Source: Deltaproteobacteria bacterium UBA5329 (GTDB lineage: Bacteria; Desulfobacterota; Syntrophorhabdia; Syntrophorhabdales; Syntrophorhabdaceae). From it: a DNA stretch of 11,599 nucleotides. The notes under the pieces are model-generated. The model worked only from the letters and a program-made list of their open reading frames with translations, was not told the origin of the DNA and searched no databases. Where the stretch lies: contig DHQV01000104.1 of assembly GCA_002408185.1 (NCBI GenBank), positions 1-11,599 on the forward strand. The letters are read 5' to 3'. Positions 5,342-11,599 of the stretch are shown here, piece by piece. A program made the translations under genes and the position numbers. Every line of letters starts with the position of its first letter. Within the stretch, counting starts at the first letter, position 1.

Positions 5342-6106
5342 ATGGTCATTTCCATAGCGAATCAAAAAGGCGGGGTCGGCAAAACGACCACCGCTGTCAA
5401 CCTGTCTGCCTCGATTGCCGTCTCCGAACGCAAGACCCTGGTCATTGACATGGATTCTCAGTGCAACACGTCCTCGGGATACGGCATATCCTACAGCAAT
5501 TCAGGCAACAACATCTATCACGTCCTGATCGGGGAGAAGGAAGCACACGAAGCGATCAGGACGACCGCGATACCCTATCTCGATATTATTCCGTCCCACC
5601 CGGACCTTATCGGCGCCGAGATCGAACTGCTCGACACCCCTGAGCGGGAGTATGCGTTGAAAAGGGCGATCGAACAGCTGGGCGGCACATACCAGTATAT
5701 ATTTATAGACTGCCCGCCGTCTCTGGGCCTTTTGACCATCAATTCACTCGTTGCGTCCGATCAGGTGATAATACCCCTTCAATGCGAGTACTTTGCCCTC
5801 GAGGGACTCGCGATGCTGCTCAGGACGATCTCAATAATTCAAAAGAAACTCAATCCGTCGCTTGAAGTGCTCGGGATCCTCCTTACTATGTTCGACAGAC
5901 GGAACAACCTTTCGTTCAGGGTCTGGGAAGAGGTCACGAAGTGCTTCGATGACACGGTCTTTAAAACGGTTATTCCTAGAAATGTAAAACTGAGCGAATC
6001 CCCCAGTCATGGCAAGCCCGCCCTTCTTTACGATATTAGCTCCCGCGGTGCGGACAGCTATCTGAGGCTTGCTTCGGAGATCCTGGAGAAAAGGAGCGAA
6101 GCATGA
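5342..6106 (+). CDS. parA: ParA/Soj chromosome-partitioning ATPase
   Basis: This 254-residue protein has no N-terminal DNA-binding extension, which is the size of chromosomal Soj-type ParA. The deviant Walker A box KGGVGKTT occupies 9-16, with signature Lys10-equivalent and catalytic Lys in place. The A' box reads DMDSQCN (36-42), Walker B is FIDCPPSLG (121-129), and the Soj tail IPRNVKLSESPSHGKP (211-226) is present. It binds ATP, dimerises on the nucleoid and moves ParB-parS complexes. Its gene overlaps parB by four bases (ATGA), so the two are translationally coupled. The A' box is unusual: relatives normally read D-x-DPQGN, and here proline and glycine are replaced by serine and cysteine. 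ATG 5342 was chosen because it places the Walker A box at the standard position right after MVISIANQ. Confidence 0.95.
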   Translation: MVISIANQKGGVGKTTTAVNLSASIAVSERKTLVIDMDSQCNTSSGYGISYSNSGNNIYHVLIGEKEAHEAIRTTAIPYLDIIPSHPDLIGAEIELLDTPEREYALKRAIEQLGGTYQYIFIDCPPSLGLLTINSLVASDQVIIPLQCEYFALEGLAMLLRTISIIQKKLNPSLEVLGILLTMFDRRNNLSFRVWEEVTKCFDDTVFKTVIPRNVKLSESPSHGKPALLYDISSRGADSYLRLASEILEKRSEA

Positions 6107-6918
6107 AAAAAGACCCTCTGGGGAGAGGTTTATCCGCAATATTGAAAGATATCGAGGATAAAGGGACATCCCGGTCGATCGCAATCGATCAGATCGTGCC
6201 CAATCCCTCTCAGCCCCGGATCCGGATGGATGACAGGTCAATAGACGAACTGGCTGCCTCCATATCGGAAAAAGGCATTCTCCAACCGATCTTGGTCAAG
6301 AATAAGGGCAAGCTGTATGAGATCATAGCCGGAGAGCGGAGATATCGGGCCGCGATCCTTGCGGGCCTGAGGGAAATCCCGGCAATTATCCGGGACGTTG
6401 ACGACAGGGAAGCCCTCGAAATAGCCCTAATGGAAAATTTACAAAGGGAAGACTTGAACCCCCTTGAGATAGCCGCTGTATATGAAAAGTTCATCGATGA
6501 ATTTGCCTATACGCATGAAGAACTCGCGAAAAAGATGGGCGTTGATCGCAGTTCGGTCACGAATTGCCTGCGCCTTCTCAAACTGCCCGAATGGGTCCGC
6601 GATATCATGGCCGAAGGCAGGCTTACACAAGGCCACGGGCGGGTCCTCCTTTCCTTGAAGAATGAGAGGGAACAGAAGAAATTCGTCGACAGGGTTCTTC
6701 GCGAACACACCTCGGTCAGAGAGCTCGAGAGGGAGGTCAGAAAAAAGGTTGTTCCTTCCAAAGAACACGGCCTGACGGTCATAGAGGAAGCCCTGATCAA
6801 GGCCCTGCAAACAAAAGTAAATATCAGCATGAGGAAGAATCGCGGCAAGATCATTATCGAATTCTATTCACGCGAAGATCTTGACAGGCTGACGGAATTG
6901 ATCGCCCGTGAGCCATAA
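6103..6918 (+). CDS. parB: ParB/Spo0J chromosome-partitioning protein (CTPase, parS-binding)
   Basis: The 271-residue protein has the full chromosomal ParB layout. The N-terminal ParA-stimulating peptide KDPLGRGLSAIL covers 3-14. The ParB/Srx nucleotide-binding domain runs about 25-115, with IVPNPSQPR (31-39), GERRYRA (78-84, the arginine-rich clamp motif) and ENLQREDLNP (111-120). The helix-turn-helix parS-binding domain THEELAKKMGVDRSSV spans 137-152, followed by LRLLKLP (156-162). A C-terminal dimerisation region, residues 225-271, ends the protein. ParB loads at parS as a CTP-dependent sliding clamp and activates ParA. The start is supported by AAGGAG (6091-6096), six bases before ATG, inside the parA 3' end. 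No palindrome resembling parS (TGTTTCACGTGAAACA type) was found by reading the window. Confidence 0.95.
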   Translation: MKKDPLGRGLSAILKDIEDKGTSRSIAIDQIVPNPSQPRIRMDDRSIDELAASISEKGILQPILVKNKGKLYEIIAGERRYRAAILAGLREIPAIIRDVDDREALEIALMENLQREDLNPLEIAAVYEKFIDEFAYTHEELAKKMGVDRSSVTNCLRLLKLPEWVRDIMAEGRLTQGHGRVLLSLKNEREQKKFVDRVLREHTSVRELEREVRKKVVPSKEHGLTVIEEALIKALQTKVNISMRKNRGKIIIEFYSREDLDRLTELIAREP

Positions 6919-6919
6919 C

Positions 6920-6940
6920 GGCGCCTCTGCAACCGGCGCT
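6920..6940 (+). terminator. Hairpin just after parB, weak terminator candidate
   Basis: GCGCC (6921-6925) pairs with GGCGC (6935-6939) around a 9-base loop, with an additional G-T pair outside, starting two bases after the parB stop codon. The nearest T-run (ATTTTT, 6959-6964) lies about 20 bases further on, too far for a standard rho-independent terminator. It may attenuate read-through from parB into the ATP synthase operon. Confidence 0.35.
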
Positions 6941-6951
6941 TAGCAGCGAGT

Positions 6952-6978
6952 TTGTGCAATTTTTCTTAAATTGTGCAA
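6952..6978. promoter_or_regulatory. Paired TTGTGCAA direct repeats upstream of the ATP synthase operon
   Basis: The 8-mer TTGTGCAA is repeated exactly at 6952-6959 and 6971-6978, 19 bp apart, close to two helical turns, so both copies face the same side of the helix. They lie just upstream of the best promoter candidate for the atp genes. A dimeric regulator site is a reasonable inference; no known regulator is recognised. Confidence 0.4.
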
Positions 6979-6986
6979 CAAAAGAA

Positions 6987-7051
6987 TTGAAATATCTGCG
7001 GGAATTGTGTTAAAAAGCTACGGATAGTTAAACGTCAATCTAATTAGGAAG
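6987..7051 (+). promoter_or_regulatory. Candidate atp operon promoter and atpF' ribosome binding site
   Basis: TTGAAA (6987-6992) is a good -35 element. At 18 bp spacing TAAAAA (7011-7016) is preceded by TG (7008-7009), resembling an extended -10. A leader of about 40 bases follows, with Shine-Dalgarno AGGAAG at 7046-7051, seven bases before the atpF' ATG. The -10 matches only four of six consensus bases. Confidence 0.4.
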
Positions 7052-7058
7052 TTCCATT

Positions 7059-7484
7059 ATGATTAACTTCGATGTAACAATTCTGTACCAGTTTGGCCAT
7101 TTTCTTCTTCTCCTCATTATCCTCAATTTCCTTCTTTTTAAGCCCGTCTTGAAGGCGCTCGACAAGCGGTATAACACCCTTCAGGGACTGACGGATGGCC
7201 TCGAGAAAGCGAAGAGTGACACCGTTGACCTTGAAAAGGGATACGACTTGGCATATGTCGAAAAAAGGAAACCTATCTTGGGCAGCAGAGATGCTATGAT
7301 CGTGGAAGCCAATAAAGAAGCGGTCCATGTGATTGAAAAGGCGAGAACCGAACTGTCCGAAGAGCTTGCAAGGATAAAAAGCGGGATAGAAGCCGAAGGA
7401 AAGAAGGTCTACGATGCATTGATGGCCGATGTTAGCAAACTTTCGATGGAAGCGGCACAGAAGATCTTGAGAAGGAGCATCTGA
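7059..7484 (+). CDS. atpF': F1Fo ATP synthase subunit b' (second peripheral-stalk subunit)
   Basis: The 141-residue protein has one N-terminal membrane helix (about 7-28, YQFGHFLLLLIILNFLLFKP) followed by a long charged, heptad-rich helix to the C-terminus. This is the standard b-type stalk plan; FLLFKPV and LDKR after the membrane segment are typical b/b' features. It anchors in the inner membrane and pairs with AtpF to hold the F1 head against rotation. It is called b' because a second, more typical b gene follows immediately, overlapping its stop codon by one base. A b'/b pair is characteristic of photosynthetic bacteria, alphaproteobacteria and many Desulfobacterota. As the first gene it is preceded by AGGAAG at a 7-base spacing. 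atpB and atpE (a and c subunits) are not upstream, so the Fo rotor genes lie elsewhere. Confidence 0.88.
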   Translation: MINFDVTILYQFGHFLLLLIILNFLLFKPVLKALDKRYNTLQGLTDGLEKAKSDTVDLEKGYDLAYVEKRKPILGSRDAMIVEANKEAVHVIEKARTELSEELARIKSGIEAEGKKVYDALMADVSKLSMEAAQKILRRSI

Positions 7485-7978
7485 TGGCACCCGGTGGAGA
7501 ATCAGCTTGGAGTTTAGTCCTAAAGTTTTTTAATTTCTTTGTTCTTGTCGGATTGCTTGTCTATTTCGTGGGCAAACCGTTAAAAGCGTACCTCTCAAAA
7601 CGTCATGATACCGTGAAAACCCGGCTCGAAGAGACCGAAAAGGTCCTGAAAGATGCTCAGGCTATACGGGCGCAGTACCAGGAAAGGCTGGACAAGCTTG
7701 ACGGAGAGATCGAGGTCTTCAAGAAACAGACCATGCAGGAAGCAGAGGCCGAAAAGAAGAAGATAATCGAAGAGGCCCATGCCTTCGCCGAAAGGATACG
7801 GGAGCAGGCCCGTCTTACCGCCGAACAGGAGAATAAGGACATGGCCCGCAGGATCAAGGAAGAGATCTCCCGCCTTACAATGGAAAAGGCAGAGCAGTTG
7901 ATAACTGAGAAGATAACCCAGTCGGATCACGATAAACTGGTTGAGGAATTCATTGTCAAACTGAGGAGCATGAATTGA
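7484..7978 (+). CDS. atpF: F1Fo ATP synthase subunit b
   Basis: The 164-residue protein has a short polar N-terminus, a membrane helix at about 11-30 (LVLKFFNFFVLVGLLVYFVG) and the KPLKAYLSKR turn. A long coiled coil (about 40-150) rich in Lys, Glu and Ala follows, ending in VEEFIVKLRSMN, the region that contacts the delta subunit. It forms the right-handed peripheral stalk with the b' product. Its ATG overlaps the atpF' stop codon in TGATG, and AAGGAG (7472-7477) sits six bases upstream, so the two are translated together. Unlike the classic aromatic-rich b-subunit start, the first residues MAPGGESAWS are Gly/Ser-rich, as in b subunits of relatives that have a b' partner. Confidence 0.9.
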   Translation: MAPGGESAWSLVLKFFNFFVLVGLLVYFVGKPLKAYLSKRHDTVKTRLEETEKVLKDAQAIRAQYQERLDKLDGEIEVFKKQTMQEAEAEKKKIIEEAHAFAERIREQARLTAEQENKDMARRIKEEISRLTMEKAEQLITEKITQSDHDKLVEEFIVKLRSMN

Positions 7979-8517
7979 TAAGCCAATCCATCGCCAAAAG
8001 GTACGCAAAGGGATTATTCAATGTTGGTGAGAAGAACGGGAAATACAAGGAATACCAGGCGGAGATCGAGGGTGTTCTGAGTGTCCTTGACAAGGAAGAG
8101 CGCCTGAAAAGGGCGATCGTACTTCCTCTCGTCGAAGTGGAGAAACGCAAGGAAGTCTTAAGTGATGTCATGAAGTCTCTCAAGATCTCCTCTCCACTTG
8201 CCAGCATGTTTACCATGCTTTTAGAGAAGAACAGGATGGGTTATTTAAACCTCATCCGGGACGTCTACAATGATCTCGTCGATGAAAAAGAAGGAAGGGT
8301 CAAAGGGACTCTCTGGACCGCATTTCCTGTCAGCGACGAGATCAAGGTAAAAATAGAGAAAGAATTGGGAACAAGACTTAGCAAGAAGGTCACTCTCGCG
8401 GTACAGGAAGACAAGAACCTTATAGGAGGCGTCAAGGTGGCCATCAAAGGGACCATCATTGACGGTAGCGTCAAAAGACAGCTGCATACACTGCAGGAAA
8501 ATATACTGAAGGAGTAG
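7975..8517 (+). CDS. atpH: F1Fo ATP synthase subunit delta (OSCP-like)
   Basis: The 180-residue length is close to E. coli AtpH (177). The N-terminal six-helix domain opens with SIAKRYAKGLFNVGEKNGK (5-23), which binds the tip of an alpha subunit. The C-terminal hallmark LIGGVKVAIKGTIIDGSVKR (149-168) is the most conserved part of the family. Delta connects F1 to the b/b' stalk. The start is a TTG that overlaps the atpF stop in TTGA, supported by a strong GAGGAG (7963-7968) six bases upstream. No in-frame ATG gives a full N-terminal domain, so the TTG start is well supported. The rare start codon may lower its translation relative to its neighbours, which would fit its single copy per complex; that is inference. 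Confidence 0.93.
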   Translation: MISQSIAKRYAKGLFNVGEKNGKYKEYQAEIEGVLSVLDKEERLKRAIVLPLVEVEKRKEVLSDVMKSLKISSPLASMFTMLLEKNRMGYLNLIRDVYNDLVDEKEGRVKGTLWTAFPVSDEIKVKIEKELGTRLSKKVTLAVQEDKNLIGGVKVAIKGTIIDGSVKRQLHTLQENILKE

Positions 8518-8522
8518 TGTCT

Positions 8523-10031
8523 ATGGAGATCAGGGCCGACGAAATAAGCAGGATTATAGAGCAGAAGATATCGGGCTTCGAGAAGGAGATCGACCTTCAG
8601 GAAACCGGTGTCATCATGACGGTAGGCGATGGTATCGCAAGGATCTACGGACTTGAGAATGCCATGGCCGGCGAACTCCTCGATCTGCCCCACGGCATCA
8701 CGGGCATGGTGCAGAACCTTGAGGAAGACAACATCGGTGCCGTTATCTTCGGCGAAGACTATAAGATCAAGGAAGGCGACTTGGCCAAGAGGACCGGGAA
8801 GATCGCCCAGGTCCCCGTCGGTGAGGCCTTGGTCGGCAGGGTCGTGGACGCCCTCGGAAATCCCATAGACGGCAAAGGCCCCATCGAAGCGAAGGAATTC
8901 CGTCCCGTCGAGCAGATCGCCCCCGGCGTCGTTGTCCGCCAGCCCGTTAAAGAGCCGCTTCAGACTGGCATCAAAGAAGTCGATGCGCTGATCCCGATCG
9001 GAAGAGGCCAGAGGGAACTCATCATCGGCGATCGCGGCACCGGCAAGACAGTCGTCGCCCTCGACACCATCATCAACCAGAAAGGCAAAGGCGTTTTCTG
9101 TATATATGTCGCTATCGGACAGAAGAGGTTCTCCGTGGCGCGTATCGTCGACCTCCTGACAGAGCACGGCGCAATGGAGTACACGACGATCGTTGCAGCG
9201 ACCGCGAGCGACTCCGCCCCTCTGCAGTTCCTGGCACCCTTTGCAGGTACGGCCATGGGCGAATACTTCAGGGACAGCGGGAGGCACGCCCTCATCGTTT
9301 ACGATGACCTGTCAAAGCATGCCGTTGCATACCGCCAGTTGGCCCTGCTCCTCAGGCGCCCCCCGGGACGCGAGGCATATCCGGGCGACATCTTCTACCT
9401 GCACTCACGGCTTCTCGAAAGGTCGGCGAAATGGGACGATGCCCATGGCGGCGGCTCCCTGACATCACTTCCCATCATCGAAACACAGGCTGGCGACGTC
9501 TCCGCTTACATTCCCACGAATGTCATCTCGATCACCGATGGCCAGATATATCTCGAACCGGAATTGTTCTACGCCGGTGTCCGTCCTGCCATCAACGTCG
9601 GTATATCCGTATCCCGTGTTGGCGGCAACGCGCAGATCAAGGCAATGAAGCAGGTCGCCGGCAAACTTAGGCTGGAGATGGCCCAGTACCGTGAAATGGC
9701 CGCATTCGCCAAGTTCGGCAGCGACCTCGACAAGGCCACCCAGGCATTGCTCGCCCGTGGTTCACGACTGACCGAGCTTTTCAAGCAGGGACAGTATGTG
9801 CCGATCCCCGTCGAGAAACAGGTCGTTCTCCTGTATGCAGCTGCGAACGGATTTATTGATACCTATCCGGAAAGCTCACTCAAGAAATACGAGGCGGAGC
9901 TATTCCGGTTCCTCGATTCCAAGGGCACCGCTGCATTGAAGGAGATCGAGGAGAAAAAGGCCATCGACGCGTCGATCGAAGAGAAACTTCAGAAATTACT
10001 GAGCGAGTTCAGAGACGGATTCAGCTACTAA
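8523..10031 (+). CDS. atpA: F1Fo ATP synthase subunit alpha
   Basis: The 502-residue protein is a complete alpha subunit. The N-terminal beta-barrel spans about 25-95, and the nucleotide-binding domain has P-loop GDRGTGKT at 169-176, Walker B LIVYDDLSK at 257-265, RRPPGREAYPGD at 278-289 and the arginine finger Arg365 in SVSRVGG (362-368). A helical C-terminal domain ends the protein. Alpha forms the non-catalytic sites of the alpha3beta3 head and supplies the arginine finger to the catalytic sites. The P-loop is odd: GDRQTGKT is nearly universal and here Gln is Gly. A GTG at 8517 is also in frame, overlapping the atpH stop, but AAGGAG at 8509-8514 is only two bases from it and eight from ATG 8523. 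MEIRADEIS from that ATG is the usual alpha beginning, so ATG 8523 is preferred. Confidence 0.95.
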   Translation: MEIRADEISRIIEQKISGFEKEIDLQETGVIMTVGDGIARIYGLENAMAGELLDLPHGITGMVQNLEEDNIGAVIFGEDYKIKEGDLAKRTGKIAQVPVGEALVGRVVDALGNPIDGKGPIEAKEFRPVEQIAPGVVVRQPVKEPLQTGIKEVDALIPIGRGQRELIIGDRGTGKTVVALDTIINQKGKGVFCIYVAIGQKRFSVARIVDLLTEHGAMEYTTIVAATASDSAPLQFLAPFAGTAMGEYFRDSGRHALIVYDDLSKHAVAYRQLALLLRRPPGREAYPGDIFYLHSRLLERSAKWDDAHGGGSLTSLPIIETQAGDVSAYIPTNVISITDGQIYLEPELFYAGVRPAINVGISVSRVGGNAQIKAMKQVAGKLRLEMAQYREMAAFAKFGSDLDKATQALLARGSRLTELFKQGQYVPIPVEKQVVLLYAAANGFIDTYPESSLKKYEAELFRFLDSKGTAALKEIEEKKAIDASIEEKLQKLLSEFRDGFSY

Positions 10032-10050
10032 TCGAGTAAGGGAGCTTTAA

Positions 10051-10911
10051 GTGGCCACGTTACGAGAGATTAAACGAAAGATAAGCAGCGTGAACAGCAC
10101 GCAGACCATTACGAGGACCATGAAGATGGTCTCCGCGTCAAAGCTCCGGCGCGCCCAGACCGACCTCGAAAAGATCAAGGATTACGCGATCAAGATGGAA
10201 GAGCTTACGGGCAGGGTCGTGAAAAACATGCCCGAGGACGCCCATCCGCTTCTCGCCACGCGGGAAGAGATCAAGAAGGTCCTTATCGTTTCGATCGGAT
10301 CGGATCGCGGGCTTTGCGGCGGTTTCAATGTCAACGTTTCGTTGGCGGCGGAGAATTTCGTGCGGATGAACCATCCGAACTACGAGAGGATCGCGATCTA
10401 TGTGTTCGGGCGGAAGATCCGTGATTATCTTACCAAGAGGAAACACGACATCGTGAAAGACTGGGTCGACGTCAAAACGGTTGACCAGGACCTTGTCGAT
10501 GTCGTTGCTGCAGAGATCATCGAACTATACCTGTCCGGGGAATTTGACAAGGTTTACCTTTCCTATACATACTTTGCATCCCCGGTAAAGCAGCAGGTGG
10601 TCTTTGATGAGTTCATCCCCATCAAGACCCCTGAGGAGTCGGAATTTATTGACTATATCAGTGAGCCGGCACGCACGGAGATTGTCGGCACGCTCATCCC
10701 ACGGTACATCAGCACGAAGATCTACTATGCCCTGATCGAGTCACAGACATCCGAGCATGCGGCTCGGATGAGTGCAATGGAAAATGCGACGAGCAACTGC
10801 GGTGAGATGGTCAGGTACCTCACCCTGGTTTACAATAAGAGACGTCAGGAAGGCATAACCAACGAGATGATGGACATCGTCGGCGGTGCCGAAGCATTAC
10901 GAGGCCAATAA
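10051..10911 (+). CDS. atpG: F1Fo ATP synthase subunit gamma (central rotor shaft)
   Basis: At 286 residues this is the normal length for bacterial gamma. The two ends, which form the antiparallel coiled coil inside the F1 head, are strongly conserved: ATLREIKRKISSVNSTQTIT (2-21) with MKMVSASKLRRAQ (24-36), and SEHAARMSAMENATSNCGEM near the C-terminus with the terminal GITNEMMDIVGGAEAL. The middle Rossmann-like domain contains SDRGLCGGFN (about 89-98), a family hallmark. Gamma rotates with the c-ring and drives conformational change in beta. Translation starts at GTG with Shine-Dalgarno AAGGGAG (10038-10044) at a 6-base spacing, 19 bases after the atpA stop. No plant-type redox-regulation insertion is seen. 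Confidence 0.95.
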   Translation: MATLREIKRKISSVNSTQTITRTMKMVSASKLRRAQTDLEKIKDYAIKMEELTGRVVKNMPEDAHPLLATREEIKKVLIVSIGSDRGLCGGFNVNVSLAAENFVRMNHPNYERIAIYVFGRKIRDYLTKRKHDIVKDWVDVKTVDQDLVDVVAAEIIELYLSGEFDKVYLSYTYFASPVKQQVVFDEFIPIKTPEESEFIDYISEPARTEIVGTLIPRYISTKIYYALIESQTSEHAARMSAMENATSNCGEMVRYLTLVYNKRRQEGITNEMMDIVGGAEALRGQ

Positions 10912-10928
10912 TCCAAGGAGGAAGATAG

Positions 10929-11599
10929 ATGAGCAGCGTGGAGGTCAAAGGGAAGATAGTACAGGTCATCGGAACGGTTGTAGACTTCAGGTTTCCACCG
11001 GATCAGCTTCCGCCGATTAATGGTGCGATCTATGTTACAAACCCTGCAATCAGCGACAAGCAGGAAAACCTCATCCTCGAGGTGGCCCAGCATGTTGGTG
11101 ACAATACAGTGCGGTGTATCGCAATGAACACGACCGACGGTCTCATGCGCGGTCAGGACGGCACCTACAAGGGTGGCCAGATCGAGATCCCTGTCGGAAA
11201 AGAGATCCTCGGCCGGGTGCTCAACGTTGTCGGTGAACCAGTCGACAACCAAGGAGAGGTCAAGACAGCCATGACATACCCGATTCACCGTCCGGCTCCG
11301 ACTCTGACCATGCAGAACACAAAGATCGAACTCCTCGAAACGGGCGTCAAGGTTATCGACCTTCTCGAACCGTATCCGAAGGGCGGCAAGGTCGGCCTGT
11401 TCGGCGGCGCGGGCGTGGGCAAGACGGTGCTCATCATGGAGCTGATCCACAACATCGCCACTGAGCACGGCGGCTATTCCGTCTTCACCGGCGTGGGCGA
11501 GCGCAGCCGCGAGGGCTGCGATTTGATCCACGACATGCGCGAGAGCGGCGTAATCGCCAAAACAGCGCTGGCCTTCGGCCAGATGAACGAGCCGCCGGG
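10929..11599 (+). CDS. atpD: F1Fo ATP synthase subunit beta, 5' part (truncated by window edge)
   Basis: The frame from ATG 10929 is open to the last base, giving 223 complete codons of a protein normally about 470 residues. It opens with GKIVQVIGTVVDFRF (8-22), the beta-barrel start. RCIAMNTTDGLMRG (62-75), IPVGKEILGRVLNVVGEPVD (87-106) and YPIHRPAP (117-124) follow. The catalytic P-loop GGAGVGKT lies at 159-166 and the catalytic-glutamate segment GERSREG at 190-196. GQMNEPPG is at the edge. Shine-Dalgarno AAGGAGG (10915-10921) sits seven bases before ATG, in the gap after atpG. Beta carries the catalytic ATP sites. Position 197, almost always Asn in REGNDL, reads Cys here, and codon use becomes richer in G/C-ending codons over the last 200 bases. 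atpC should follow beyond the window. Confidence 0.95.
   Translation, partial: MSSVEVKGKIVQVIGTVVDFRFPPDQLPPINGAIYVTNPAISDKQENLILEVAQHVGDNTVRCIAMNTTDGLMRGQDGTYKGGQIEIPVGKEILGRVLNVVGEPVDNQGEVKTAMTYPIHRPAPTLTMQNTKIELLETGVKVIDLLEPYPKGGKVGLFGGAGVGKTVLIMELIHNIATEHGGYSVFTGVGERSREGCDLIHDMRESGVIAKTALAFGQMNEPP

Noticed and set aside
6750..6770. Imperfect palindrome GTTCCTTCCAAAGAAC considered as a parS site
   Set aside because: It does not contain the conserved CACGTG-like centre or the flanking TGTT/AACA arms of parS and lies in an ordinary coding stretch of parB.
8517..8522. GTG at 8517 as the atpA start
   Set aside because: The Shine-Dalgarno AAGGAG is only two bases from it, whereas ATG 8523 has an 8-base spacing and gives the usual MEIRADEIS beginning.
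8265..9287. Long leftward open frame of 340 codons opposite atpH/atpA
   Set aside because: It lies entirely against strongly conserved ATP synthase genes, and its product is an Asp-rich antisense shadow with no recognisable domain.
10845..11531. Leftward open frame of 228 codons opposite atpG/atpD
   Set aside because: It is the antisense shadow of atpD, whose conserved motifs on the plus strand fully explain the open frame.

Overview
This window looks like chromosomal DNA of a Gram-negative bacterium, most likely a Desulfobacterota (former Deltaproteobacteria) lineage of moderate G+C. Three things support this: a diderm outer-membrane biogenesis gene; an rsmG-parA-parB block running directly into an F1Fo ATP synthase operon that has separate b' and b genes; and the absence of atpB/atpE in front of atpF', so the a and c subunits must be encoded elsewhere. 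The placement is inferred from gene order and protein motifs, not from a database search. There is no sign of phage, insertion sequences, CRISPR or RNA genes.

Layout. 33-1211 (-) is an RlmI-type 23S rRNA cytosine methyltransferase. A divergent intergenic region of about 100 bp separates it from a three-gene rightward cluster: a small sulfite-oxidase-fold protein without the usual molybdenum-binding cysteine (1311-1907), a thioredoxin (1943-2266) and a PaaI-type hotdog thioesterase (2270-2701). A 245-bp convergent intergenic region follows, carrying a REP/dRS3-like palindrome. 2947-4644 (-) is the most unusual gene: a lipoprotein with a BamD-like TPR half, a long Pro/Ala/Gln-rich linker and a C-terminal LptA/OstA domain. 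It joins a piece of the outer-membrane protein assembly machine to a piece of the LPS transport machine. Across a 46-bp divergent promoter region lie rsmG (4691-5308), parA (5342-6106) and parB (6103-6918). After a 140-bp regulatory gap comes the ATP synthase operon: atpF' (b'), atpF (b), atpH (delta), atpA (alpha), atpG (gamma) and the first 223 codons of atpD (beta), which runs off the right edge.

How the genes work together. The ATP synthase genes are tightly packed, overlapping or separated by fewer than 20 bases, each with a strong Shine-Dalgarno sequence; they build the peripheral stalk and the F1 head. parA/parB are translationally coupled and serve chromosome segregation; no consensus parS was seen here. 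Four genes that begin transcription units or lie just behind an intergenic gap (rlmI, bamD-lptA, rsmG, parA) have no Shine-Dalgarno and a TATRNT-like hexamer 6-12 bases before ATG, which suggests leaderless or very short-leader mRNAs.

The main candidate for something new is the BamD-LptA fusion. Secondary points are the cysteine-less sulfite-oxidase-fold protein next to thioredoxin, the direct repeats before the ATP synthase operon, and residue changes in normally invariant motifs of AtpA, AtpD and ParA.
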